In this document: positions 16,751 through 24,746 of the stretch, piece after piece
Position numbering within the stretch: position 1 is the stretch's first letter
How the letters are laid out: the number at the start of each line of letters is the position of its first letter
NCBI GenBank assembly: GCA_944800085.1
Contig: CALYLO010000005.1
Coordinates: 124,001-188,000, forward strand
Length of the DNA stretch: 64,000 bases
Source: Paenibacillus melissococcoides
GTDB taxonomy: Bacteria; Bacillota; Bacilli; Paenibacillales; Paenibacillaceae
Direction of reading: 5' to 3'
The notes under the pieces: generated by a model
Database searches by the model: none
What the model was told of the DNA's origin: nothing
The model's input: only the letters and a program-made list of their open reading frames with translations
Program-made: the position numbers and the translations under genes

Positions 16751-17419
16751 TCAAAAGCCGAACAATTTCGCGAAGTAAACCATCGCCTGGGGACTGCTGT
16801 TCCGCTGCAACCGCGCTTGCAGGCGGCTTCTTGCCTCATCGGCGGACATCGGCGCCAACGGAATCCCTGCGCCCTCCATCCAATGCTCCAGCGTCTCGAA
16901 GCAGGTGCTGTTCCAGCCGTTCACCTCGCCTGCCTCATTCCGGGGCGCCCTGACGCCGGAGATGACGATATCGAGTCCGGATTGCAGCTCCGCCAATGCC
17001 TGATCGAATTCCTTCTTGCTCTCCTTGGCCTTCATGCCGGCCGCGGCGCGCAGCGCGCGCGTCTCGATCCCCTGCTCCTCCTCGATCTTCGCATAGACCT
17101 CCTTGGCGGCCTTCGACACGAGGCCATCGCCGTACCGCTCCGCGATGCTGCGGCTGCTTCCGAGCAGCATCTTCACGGAAGGAATCAGATCGGTGGCGAC
17201 AAAGATCGCCTTCTTCTTCACGAACTTGCCGTAGGCCGCGACGCCGTCGCCGGGGAACCGGACGCGCCAGCGCCAAGGATCCAGTTCCGTATCGGAATGC
17301 CAGCGCTCGGGCAGCGTAATGCCGGAAAGAGAGGGATAGTCCGGAATTAAGGGCGCCAGCGGCAGGATCCCGCAGGCGCGGACGACCTCGATCGCTTCTT
17401 CGTATGTATCTATTATCAT
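16751..17419 (-). CDS. Conserved protein, possibly AlkZ-related
   Basis: 222 residues, soluble. Features include WRWRVRFPGDGVAAYGKFVKK near residue 50 and a C-terminal helix-rich half. Firmicute proteins of this shape are often labelled AlkZ-related (DNA glycosylase winged-helix family); I recognise the pattern but cannot point to catalytic residues. The ATG overlaps the stop of the WYL regulator by 4 bp, so the two are coupled. Confidence 0.5.
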   Translation of the reverse strand: MIIDTYEEAIEVVRACGILPLAPLIPDYPSLSGITLPERWHSDTELDPWRWRVRFPGDGVAAYGKFVKKKAIFVATDLIPSVKMLLGSSRSIAERYGDGLVSKAAKEVYAKIEEEQGIETRALRAAAGMKAKESKKEFDQALAELQSGLDIVISGVRAPRNEAGEVNGWNSTCFETLEHWMEGAGIPLAPMSADEARSRLQARLQRNSSPQAMVYFAKLFGF

Positions 17420-18426
17420 TGGCTGCTTCCTCTTTCTTCCTCCTTCGTAGTCTGTTCAACCTTGCGCTCCCCGGCGGGCTCATCCGCCGCATACCGTTCG
17501 CACATGCATCCGGCCCGCTCACGGATTTCCCGGCGGAGCGCTGGCGGCGCAAGCACTTCTGCGTCGGGCCCCAGCCCGTAGAAGAAGCGGACCGCCCATG
17601 CCCATTCGCTTCGCGGACAAGCAAATTCGACCTCCCACTCCTCTTCCCCGATCTGGACCACTTGATCGCCAATATGCTCGTCCTGCTCGGCCAGGAGAGC
17701 GCCGCGGTACGTCAAGCGGGCACGGATAGGTATCTCGTCCCCGCCGGCCTCCCGCGTCTTCTTGACGCGGCTGCGCTTCAGCCGGGCCGCTTCCAGCTCC
17801 GCCGCCGCTTCCATCCCCTCGATCTCCCGGAACCGATCGACCCGGAAGGTCCGCTCTTCTCCATGTTCGAGGGAGAAGGCTTCGCAATACCAGAAGCCGT
17901 GCGCGCTCACGATGCGCAGCGGCCGGAGCCGCAGCCAGCGCGTCTGGCTGGCCGAGCGGTAATGGGCCCGAATCCAGATGCCTTCAGCCGCGCACTCCAT
18001 AAGCCGGTTCAGCATCGGGACCCGGTAATTCCGCCTCGGCATCGACAAGATCAGCTTGTCCAGCACCGGCTCGATTTCGCTCCTCACCTGAAGGGGGAGC
18101 GCCTGCTTGATTTTGTCCAGGGCGCTCCACCGTTCCGCGTTGAACGGCGTATCGGCAAGCTGGGTCATGCCCTGGAGCGCGCACAAGACCGTCATCGCCT
18201 CCAACGGACTGAACTGCAAGGGCGGGAGCTTATAGCCATCCATCAGCCGGTATCCTCCGACCGGCCCGCTCGCGGCGTAGAAGGGAACCCCCATCTCGCT
18301 CAAAGCCTGCATGTCGCGCAATATCGTTCGCTTGGATACCTCGAACTTGTCGGCCAGCGACCGGGCGGTCTCCGTCCCCGTTTGCAGGGCCATCACAATG
18401 GCGGCCAGACGGTCCGAACGTTTCAT
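17416..18426 (-). CDS. YafY-family WYL-domain transcription regulator
   Basis: 336 residues. An N-terminal HTH_11 (SLADKFEVSKRTILRDMQAL, residues 23-42) is followed by the wing GPVGGYRLMDGYKLPPL. A WYL domain begins with IRAHYRSASQT near 155 and carries FWYCEAFSLEHGEERTFRVDR in its core. WYL proteins sense a ligand (often nucleic acid or nucleotides) and repress or activate neighbouring genes. It heads the operon with the AlkZ-like and cyclase-like genes. The gap 18427-18732 up to the nitric oxide synthase gene shows no other clear feature. Confidence 0.88.
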   Translation of the reverse strand: MKRSDRLAAIVMALQTGTETARSLADKFEVSKRTILRDMQALSEMGVPFYAASGPVGGYRLMDGYKLPPLQFSPLEAMTVLCALQGMTQLADTPFNAERWSALDKIKQALPLQVRSEIEPVLDKLILSMPRRNYRVPMLNRLMECAAEGIWIRAHYRSASQTRWLRLRPLRIVSAHGFWYCEAFSLEHGEERTFRVDRFREIEGMEAAAELEAARLKRSRVKKTREAGGDEIPIRARLTYRGALLAEQDEHIGDQVVQIGEEEWEVEFACPRSEWAWAVRFFYGLGPDAEVLAPPALRREIRERAGCMCERYAADEPAGERKVEQTTKEEERGSSQ

Positions 18427-18732
18427 GCCGGATTCCTCCTTCCGATTCTCGCGGTGTTCTTTTCGCTGCTGATGTCTGCATTATATCACGGCATTGGTGA
18501 CAGCTTGCACGTCACCAATAAGCTGAATCCATGAGCAACGCGAACCGGTGTCATGCTCCCCTGCCTGCGGGCGCTTGCTCCCCTTGGGCCTGCACCCGCC
18601 GCCTGCCTTGGGCAGTCCATCCGCCGCTGCGGAAGCCGTAAAGAAAATGTCGGAAACGGCCGAAAGATCGAAGCAGCGGGTATGATATGCTGAAGGTATT
18701 GACGACGGATTGAAGGAAGGACAGCAATAGAT

Positions 18733-19833
18733 ATGACGGACACACGAACACGGGAAGACAAGCTTATCGAGGCGGCGGCCAGCTTCATCGCACGCTGCTA
18801 CCAAGAGCTCGGCAAGGATGCGGCGGCGGTAAAGCGGCGCATGAGCGAGATTGAGCGGGAGGTCGCCTCCCGGGGCACCTATGCGCATACCTTCGAGGAA
18901 TTGGAGCATGGCGCCAAGATGGCGTGGCGCAACAGCAACCGGTGCATCGGCCGCTTGTTCTGGCCGTCCCTGCAGGTCATCGACGAGCGGGAAGCGTCCA
19001 CGGCCGATGAAGTGCTGCAAGCGCTGCGCAGGCATATCGCCTTCGCTACCAATGGAGGCAAGATCCGGCCGACGGTGACGGTGTTCCGGGCGGACGAGCC
19101 CGGCCGCGAGCCGATTAGGATCTGGAACCACCAGTTAATCCGCTATGCGGGCTATGACAAAGACGGCCGCCGCTGGGGCGATCCGCATTCGCTCCGCTTC
19201 ACCCGGATCTGCGAATCGCTGGGCTGGCAGGGCGCGGGCACCCCGTTCGACATCCTGCCCCTGGTCGTTCAGGCCGGCAGCGAACCGCCGCAATGGGTGG
19301 AGCTGGCGCCGGAGGAAGTGCTGCAGGTCCCGCTGACGCATCCGGAATACGCCTGGTTCCCAGAGCTGGGTCTCCGCTGGTATGCGGTGCCGATCATTGC
19401 GGATATGCGGCTCGAGATCGGCGGAATTGACTACAAAGCGGCTCCGTTCAACGGCTGGTACATGGGCACGGAGATCGGCGCCCGCAATCTGGCGGATGAG
19501 CAGCGCTATCATCAACTGCCTGCCATCGCGGCGCGCATGGGGTTGAACACCGCTTCCAATGCGACCCTATGGAAAGATCGGGCCTTGGTCGAGCTGAATG
19601 CGGCCGTGCTGCACTCTTTCAAGGAAGCCGGCGTCAGCATCGTCGATCATCATACGGCGGCCCAGCAGTTCAAGCGCTTCGAGCAGCAGGAGGCGGAAGC
19701 GAACCGTCCCCTGACCGGCGATTGGACGTGGCTGATACCGCCGATGTCGCCTGCGGCGACGCATATTTTCCACCAATCGTACAGCAACGAAGAAGTATCC
19801 CCGCTCTTCGCCTATCAGGCGGCGCCCTATTGA
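18733..19833 (+). CDS. nos: Bacterial nitric oxide synthase oxygenase
   Basis: 366 residues, the length of bacterial NOS oxygenase domains; no reductase domain is fused. The proximal heme ligand is Cys71 in WRNSNRCIGRLFW. The arginine-binding Glu lies in GWYMGTEIGARNL, and the pterin/C-terminal region has DWTWLIPPMSPAATHIFHQ. It oxidises L-arginine to NO and citrulline with electrons borrowed from general flavodoxin reductases. ATG at 18733 with AAGGAAGG a little far upstream. It stands alone, with a terminator behind it. Confidence 0.95.
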   Translation: MTDTRTREDKLIEAAASFIARCYQELGKDAAAVKRRMSEIEREVASRGTYAHTFEELEHGAKMAWRNSNRCIGRLFWPSLQVIDEREASTADEVLQALRRHIAFATNGGKIRPTVTVFRADEPGREPIRIWNHQLIRYAGYDKDGRRWGDPHSLRFTRICESLGWQGAGTPFDILPLVVQAGSEPPQWVELAPEEVLQVPLTHPEYAWFPELGLRWYAVPIIADMRLEIGGIDYKAAPFNGWYMGTEIGARNLADEQRYHQLPAIAARMGLNTASNATLWKDRALVELNAAVLHSFKEAGVSIVDHHTAAQQFKRFEQQEAEANRPLTGDWTWLIPPMSPAATHIFHQSYSNEEVSPLFAYQAAPY

Positions 19834-19861
19834 ACTTCCACAGAGAGATTTAACTCTGTAC

Positions 19862-19891
19862 AAGCCCGGAGAGCGGTTCTTCGGGCTTTTT
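19862..19891 (+). terminator. Terminator of the nitric oxide synthase gene
   Basis: AAGCCCG / CGGGCTT stem followed by TTTTT, 29 bp beyond the stop. Confidence 0.7.
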
Positions 19892-19914
19892 GTCACCTCA
19901 GCTATGGCACTCAT

Positions 19915-20229
19915 ATGGCACTCATATTTTACGCCAATGCGCCTGGCGATCAGATCGAAGTTCGTTATCAGTTGTTCTCCAAGGGTGACGATCAGGTCAA
20001 TGTCAAAATCAGCACCAGCGGCATGAACGATCTGAAGAAGGTCTCGATCCGCGGCGTGGATGGGTTCTACGGCACGAGCGCAGGGAACCTGCTGGGCGAG
20101 AAGGGACAGACAAAGATGCTGCAATGGATCGAGAGCGCGGACGAACAAACCGTGATGTATACGATAACCGCATCGTCCGATACGGTTGCCGAGAAGGAGC
20201 TGACCTTCATCGCTGAGCATATGCAATAA
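19915..20229 (+). pseudogene. C-terminal fragment of a DUF4367-like protein
   Basis: A 104-codon open frame whose sequence (VSIRGVDGFYG, MLQWIESADEQTVMYTI, ELTFIAEHM) resembles the C-terminal half of DUF4367 domains, found in extracytoplasmic lipoproteins next to sigma-factor genes. There is no signal peptide, no Shine-Dalgarno and no N-terminal half. The start region contains a short duplication (ATGGCACTCAT twice, 19904-19924). Probably a truncated relic; a functional short protein cannot be excluded. Confidence 0.5.
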
Positions 20230-20240
20230 AGATGGTCAAT

Positions 20241-20269
20241 TGGCCGGGCAAGCTCCGACTGCCCGGCCA
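20241..20269 (+). terminator. GC-rich hairpin, possible terminator
   Basis: A perfect 10-bp inverted repeat TGGCCGGGCA / TGCCCGGCCA with a 9-nt loop lies 12 bp past the stop of the DUF4367-like frame. There is no clear T-run, so termination is uncertain. Confidence 0.45.
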
Positions 20270-20284
20270 TGCTTATGCCCTATA

Positions 20285-20312
20285 AGATTACGTAATATAT
20301 ATTATGTAAACT
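20285..20312 (+). other. dif-like Xer recombination site 2
   Basis: Arm AGATTACGTAA, centre TATATA, arm TTATGTAAACT. Both the centre and the XerD arm equal those of B. subtilis dif as I remember it. It lies between the 3' ends of two convergent genes, a place where an operator would be useless, which favours a recombination site. Confidence 0.68.
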
Positions 20313-20374
20313 ATAGTGCCGCGGATTAGCGGCATATGCCCATTTTCCCTCCCCGTTCAGCCCATATTCCCCCT

Positions 20375-20809
20375 TCAAGAGGAGGAATGCTGCGGCAAGT
20401 CCAGCTGCCAGACAATGCCGAATCGATCCACGACAACCGCGAACTTCGATTGCCAGAACGTCATTTGCAATGGCATCAGAATGCTTCCCCCTGCAGACAA
20501 CCGCTCGTACAGCCGGTTTATTTCCTCCTCGCCGCTGCAGGCAATCGTCAGATGGACGCGTTGCTCCTCCTCAAGCTGCCCGGCTTCCGTGCTGTCGGCA
20601 CAATAGAGCGTCTGGCCGCCGACGATAAATTCTCCGTGAATGAGCTTGTCGCAGTCCTCCTCCGCGATGCTCCACTCCACATTATTTCTGGCCTCGCCAT
20701 AGCGGTTCATCGAGACGATCTCGCCTGAACCGAACGCGTCCAAATAATAGTTCATCGCTTCTTCCGCCTCGCCCCGGAACACGAGATAAGGGGTAATCTT
20801 TGCTTTCAT
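20375..20809 (-). CDS. VOC-family protein (PhnB-like)
   Basis: 144 residues. The N-terminal strand MKAKITPYLVFRGEAEEAMNYY is the standard PhnB/3-demethylubiquinone-methyltransferase-like start of a vicinal-oxygen-chelate fold, and FAVVVDRFGIVWQLDL is the final strand. These form dimers with a metal or small-molecule pocket; the substrate is unknown. ATG at 20809 is placed 6-8 bp behind AAGGAGGAGG. A paralogue lies at 22581. Confidence 0.85.
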   Translation of the reverse strand: MKAKITPYLVFRGEAEEAMNYYLDAFGSGEIVSMNRYGEARNNVEWSIAEEDCDKLIHGEFIVGGQTLYCADSTEAGQLEEEQRVHLTIACSGEEEINRLYERLSAGGSILMPLQMTFWQSKFAVVVDRFGIVWQLDLPQHSSS

Positions 20810-21045
20810 ACCCATCCTCCTCCTTATTTGCATAGGATTACTTTGCCCGAACAGTTCCCCTCTCATGCCCTGATCCCGTCAGTCGCTCCTCCTCATCTTG
20901 CGGGCATGGAGCCAGACCGATGCATAAAGAACTATATTTTTTTGTCGATAAATAGCATTTTTTGACAGGATAATAAGCCTTTTTTTACCATCATTTATTT
21001 GTTATACTATTAAAAAATGATAGCCAAAAGCGAGAGGGGTGCCTA

Positions 21046-21468
21046 ATGAAGGACACGGGTATGATTCGTAGCTTAGATAGCCTTGGCCGCATTGTTATTC
21101 CGGTTGAAATTCGCAACGCGCGAAACATTGAGATTGGAGATGCAGTGGAGTTTTTTGTGCTGGATGATCATATCCTCGTACTGCGGAAATATACTTCGAC
21201 GGAATGCACTTTCTGCCGGAGTATGGAAAGTGTGACTTACTACAAGGATCAATTCATTTGCTCTTCCTGCCTGAAGGAACTCGCCGGAGCCCAAGACTTG
21301 GCACCTATTGCCCCTCAGCCCCAGGCCAAGAAGCGAGCCAAAACGTCCGAACTGATCCAGCGTCTCCGAGAAGCATTCGAAGAGTATCCTGGAGCAAGCC
21401 AGAAGGAACTCGCCAAAATCCTCGGCGTAAGCCAAGGAAGGATCAGCCAATTAAAAAAGGAAATGTAA
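21046..21468 (+). CDS. AbrB-like regulator fused to a zinc ribbon and HTH
   Basis: 140 residues in three parts. Residues 5-47 are a SpoVT/AbrB swapped-hairpin DNA-binding domain (MIRSLDSLGRIVIPVEIRN). Cys54, Cys57, Cys72 and Cys75 form a CxxC-N14-CxxC zinc ribbon. Residues 118-138 (SQKELAKILGVSQGRISQL) are a helix-turn-helix. Ordinary AbrB is about 95 residues with one DNA-binding domain, so this protein could contact two DNA sites or sense metal or redox state. Upstream, a very AT-rich stretch with TATACT (21003-21008) is the likely promoter. It stands alone. Confidence 0.85.
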   Translation: MKDTGMIRSLDSLGRIVIPVEIRNARNIEIGDAVEFFVLDDHILVLRKYTSTECTFCRSMESVTYYKDQFICSSCLKELAGAQDLAPIAPQPQAKKRAKTSELIQRLREAFEEYPGASQKELAKILGVSQGRISQLKKEM

Positions 21469-21615
21469 GCTGCAACGAAAAGAAAGCGTTATCTTCGAGT
21501 CTAGTCTTACCTTCGCGCGGCTCCATGCGTCCTCTTTGCTTCCCGCAAGGAGTGCGTCTGGAGCCGCAGTCTTATCTTCCCTATCCCCATTCGTCTCCCG
21601 CCGGCCGGCAAGACG

Positions 21616-22029
21616 TTACGAAGATGTCCTCCGCTCCAGATTACAGCCATCCTCAAGACACCCGCCCGCAGGCACGATCATCCTCCGGGACGCGATCCAA
21701 TCGTACAATCGTTCGCCGAAGCCAAGCTTGATCGACACCCAGACCGCAGGACATAATACCATAAGCAGCGGCACACGGGAGCACAGCCGGAGCACGGCGG
21801 CGATTCCGGAATCAATCTTCCCGCTTTCGGTGCATCGGACATGCATCCGCGCCTCCAACGCATCCGGCGAGATTCCCCGCGGCACCATATCGGATACCGC
21901 CTGCCCGTCGCGGATCGATCGGAACCGGAGCGCATGAAGCCAATCCCATCGTTCCAGACGGCGCCGGATTCCGGCACATAACGGACACCATTCATCGTAG
22001 TATACTTCAAGCTGCTTCCGTTGGCGCAT
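21616..22029 (-). CDS. Thiol-disulfide oxidoreductase, DCC family (DUF393)
   Basis: 137 residues. The family signature is at the N-terminus: VYYDEWCPLCAGIRRRLERWD, where the D-x-x-C-x-x-C redox motif lies at residues 12-18. A hydrophobic helix (VPLLMVLCPAVWVSIKLGF) follows, usual for the family. The substrate is unknown. No close partner gene; neighbours are unrelated. The interval 21469-21615 shows nothing else. Confidence 0.8.
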   Translation of the reverse strand: MRQRKQLEVYYDEWCPLCAGIRRRLERWDWLHALRFRSIRDGQAVSDMVPRGISPDALEARMHVRCTESGKIDSGIAAVLRLCSRVPLLMVLCPAVWVSIKLGFGERLYDWIASRRMIVPAGGCLEDGCNLERRTSS

Positions 22030-22132
22030 CGGGCTCCTTCCTTTCGTTGCTCATTTCCTTCTATTGTATCACTTTCTTCAAGCGGTGCGCCACGCCCCGA
22101 GCGGCTCGTCCCTTTCCGGCTCCAAGAGCAGT

Positions 22133-22174
22133 AAAAAAGGCCAATCCTCTGGCGGAAACGCAAAGGTTGGCCTT
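22133..22174 (-). terminator. Terminator below the small Cys-rich gene
   Basis: On the minus strand AAGGCCAACCT / AGG(A)TTGGCCTT closes a 13-nt loop and is followed by six U (22133-22138). Confidence 0.65.
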
Positions 22175-22257
22175 CATAAGGGGTGAATCGCAATTGGAAA
22201 GTTATTCTTTTCACATAGCTGGGTGTGCAAAGCTATCATTTCTTGATCCAGCCTCGA

Positions 22258-22458
22258 TTACGCATAGTAAGCTTGCAGCAAATCCCGAGTGTCGTCTTGT
22301 TGCTCCGGAACGGCACCGTTCTCCTCCCAGCATTGCTTGCACTCGTTCTCTGTCGTGCAGCGGTGATTGTCGTCGCACATATAGCACAGCTGGAGGTAGT
22401 TGCGGGTTACGTTATCGGCATGATTCTGAACGTCGAATGTTTTGAAGGTTCTCATCAT
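22258..22458 (-). CDS. Small Cys-rich protein
   Basis: 66 residues, soluble. The centre holds CYMCDDNHRCTTENECKQC, six cysteines in 20 residues with two CxxC-like pairs, so a zinc site is likely. An upstream GAGGGA and a downstream terminator support a real gene. I do not recognise the family. Confidence 0.55.
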   Translation of the reverse strand: MMRTFKTFDVQNHADNVTRNYLQLCYMCDDNHRCTTENECKQCWEENGAVPEQQDDTRDLLQAYYA

Positions 22459-22580
22459 TCTCACTCCCTCTTCTTTATGGTTCTACTATAACATGAATTT
22501 GGATTATAATATGTGAAATATATCACAAAGTGAAAGAAAAGAGATCAGAGTCAGTCACCCAATCCCCGATCCCGCTATGA

Positions 22581-22982
22581 TTATCCGTTGTCGGCCAGAT
22601 TCAACTGCCAGGAGACGCCGAATTTGTCATTGACCCACCCGAATTTCTTGCTTGCCGGCGAAGGAGCCAGCGGCATCAGCACTTGCCCGCCTGCCGACAG
22701 CTTGGCATACAGCTCATCGATTTCCGGCTCGCTCTCGCAGTTCACGAACAGCGACATCGATGGTGTAAAAGTAAACTCATGCTTCACGGCGCTGTCAATG
22801 CACATGAACGTCTGTCCGCTCAGCGTAAAGACCGCGTGCAGCACTTTCCCTTCCGCACCTCCCCCGCTGCCGTCATGGCGAACGAGGCTCACAATCTCTC
22901 CATCTGCGAACAAAGAGGTGTAGAAACTCATCGCCTCTTCAGCCTGTCCATCGAACATAAGAAAGGTCGTAATTTTTTGCAT
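22581..22982 (-). CDS. VOC-family protein (PhnB-like), second copy
   Basis: 133 residues. MQKITTFLMFDGQAEEAMSFY starts the fold and FGWVNDKFGVSWQLNL ends it. It is a paralogue of the protein at 20375, with the same layout (YxxLF-dGEIVS, then LSAGGQVLMPLAPSP). The substrate is unknown. The stretch 22983-23240 has open frames but none that looks like a gene. Confidence 0.85.
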   Translation of the reverse strand: MQKITTFLMFDGQAEEAMSFYTSLFADGEIVSLVRHDGSGGGAEGKVLHAVFTLSGQTFMCIDSAVKHEFTFTPSMSLFVNCESEPEIDELYAKLSAGGQVLMPLAPSPASKKFGWVNDKFGVSWQLNLADNG

Positions 22983-23241
22983 CCCAAGTCATCTCCATTT
23001 CTGAATCGGATTCGATACTGCATGCGGAGGTCAACGGCACAACGGCAAGCTATTGCAGCGTGGTTTTCAAGTCCGGCCAGCCTTCGTTCTGCCGCCCTTT
23101 CATCATACCGTAAATTGGCCCCATGTAAATTTTGCCCCGCGGCCCGCACCGGCATCAGGCTCAGGTGATCCGATCAACAAGCTTTTGCCCTCTTTATCAA
23201 GACAGGGGAAGCTGAAAACGTATACCCGATCGCGCATGCCA

Positions 23242-23269
23242 CAAAGCGCCCCAACCGCGTTGGGACGCT
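23242..23269 (-). terminator. Terminator of the stalk-domain gene
   Basis: On the minus strand AGCGTCCCAA / TTGGGGCGCT (one U-G pair) with a 5-nt loop, followed by TTTG, 37 bp past the stop. Confidence 0.55.
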
Positions 23270-23305
23270 CTGCTCATTCTGTATGCCGCTTCAGGATTTG
23301 ACTTC

Positions 23306-24430
23306 CTAGACCTGAACCGACTTGTAACCGAGCTTGCCGATAATCTCCGGCGTAATATACAGCGATCCTTCTTGCAGCAGGCTATTGCCGCTGTTCAGCA
23401 CGACCGACTTGCTTCCGTTCGTAACCTTGAACCGGTAATCGGGAGCCTTCGCCTGCAGCTTCGCTATGCTCCAGCCGAGGCTCTCCGCGAGCGGCTTCAG
23501 CGGAATGCGCATCCGCCCCTGCTCCTCGAACGCGACAGGCACGCCGACCTTCGCCTCGTCAAGCACCACCGTATAAGCCGCACGGACCTTCACCGGCAGC
23601 TTCTCGACCGGAATCGCATCCAGGTCGAAATCCTCGGGCAGATCGGCCGTCGCATCTCTTGCTTCCGCCGGCTTCGGCAAATACGTCTCCGCTTCCGCCC
23701 AATCCTTGATCGGCTTCGATACGCCCTTGCTTAAGTCATACAGGAACAGCGGCCGCTCCGGCTTGTTCTCCGAGTAGACGATCAGGCCGGATTCCGGATG
23801 AATCCCCTTCAGATTGCCGAGCACCACTCTTTCCGTCTTGCCGTTCGCCGGATTATAGACGAGAATTTCTTCCTGCTTCGCTTTCTCGCTGATATGGCTG
23901 TATACGATGCGGTTGTCATGCAGCCAGGTGGCCTGCGCGTATTGATTCGTCCGCAGCCATTCCTTCGTTGCGCCGGTTTTGTTGTTTTTCAACAGATAGC
24001 TGTATACCGCTTTTCTTCCGCCCTGCTCGCCGGTGACGGTATATCGGCGCTGATGCAGGCCCCATTCCCCGTTCGGCGAAGGCTCGAACCATTTGCCCTT
24101 CACCACTTCCTGATCATTCGGGTCGAAGGCATACTGCATGCCGCCTAGCACACTGTCCTGATATGTAGTGTCCAGCAGAGGCTCGTTCTGTTCCGCCTCC
24201 GTAACTATGCGGCGAATCTTCTCGTCCCATTGCTTCCATTGCCCATCCGTCGTCTTGACGACGACGCGCTGATCGAAGCCTTTGTCGTCTGTCCGTGTTA
24301 CGTTATAATAGATCGCTCCGGTATTCGGATCCCGGAACGCCTCTTCCGCAGAATAGTTGCCGGCTGCCCCGGCGATCGTAGGGAGGCTTAAACCAAGCAG
24401 AATTCCCCATGCCCATAACGTTGCTTTCAT
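23306..24430 (-). CDS. Secreted protein with copper-amine-oxidase-like stalk domain
   Basis: 374 residues. The signal peptide is ALWAWGILLGLSLPTIAGAA-like (cleavage near 22). A central beta-rich region, possibly a propeller (WLHDNRIVYSHISEKAKQEE, GLIVYSENKPERPLFLYDL), leads to a C-terminal Cu_amine_oxidN1 stalk domain (RMRIPLKPLAESLGWSI, LYITPEIIGKLGYK). Stalk domains are abundant in Paenibacillus surface proteins and probably bind wall polymers. ATG follows AAAGGAGCTGAAG. Monocistronic. The gap 24431-24610 contains only its AT-rich promoter region. Confidence 0.8.
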   Translation of the reverse strand: MKATLWAWGILLGLSLPTIAGAAGNYSAEEAFRDPNTGAIYYNVTRTDDKGFDQRVVVKTTDGQWKQWDEKIRRIVTEAEQNEPLLDTTYQDSVLGGMQYAFDPNDQEVVKGKWFEPSPNGEWGLHQRRYTVTGEQGGRKAVYSYLLKNNKTGATKEWLRTNQYAQATWLHDNRIVYSHISEKAKQEEILVYNPANGKTERVVLGNLKGIHPESGLIVYSENKPERPLFLYDLSKGVSKPIKDWAEAETYLPKPAEARDATADLPEDFDLDAIPVEKLPVKVRAAYTVVLDEAKVGVPVAFEEQGRMRIPLKPLAESLGWSIAKLQAKAPDYRFKVTNGSKSVVLNSGNSLLQEGSLYITPEIIGKLGYKSVQV

Positions 24431-24746
24431 CCATCTTCAGCTCCTTTATGTAAAATAATACGCGTCACCCTCCGATCAGTTTCTGAATCTTTGACAAAAA
24501 GGATGACACGCCATTTACTATTTACCCGTCACAAACGCGACAGAAACATCCGCCCGCAAAAAAAATCAAGCTTCTTCATACAGGCGCCGCCTCCCTAGCC
24601 CATAAAAATAGGGGCTGTCCCATCAGCAGTGTTTCGCTTCAGTGATGAGACAACCCCCTCATTCTCCAAGATTGGCTTGCAGAAATAATGCAAAAATACA
24701 GCATTCCATTATGAGGTGTCGCCCGTGATAGGGAATCCTGCAAAAG

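Noticed and set aside
22137..22174. GEMM-like riboswitch (string GGAAACGCAAAGG)
   Set aside because: Only a short loop string agrees; the conserved c-di-GMP-I core is absent and the hairpin is simply a terminator for the minus-strand gene.
22928..23155. 75-codon minus-strand ORF between the VOC and stalk-domain genes
   Set aside because: It overlaps the VOC gene start, has no recognisable domain or ribosome binding site, and competing frames look equally weak.
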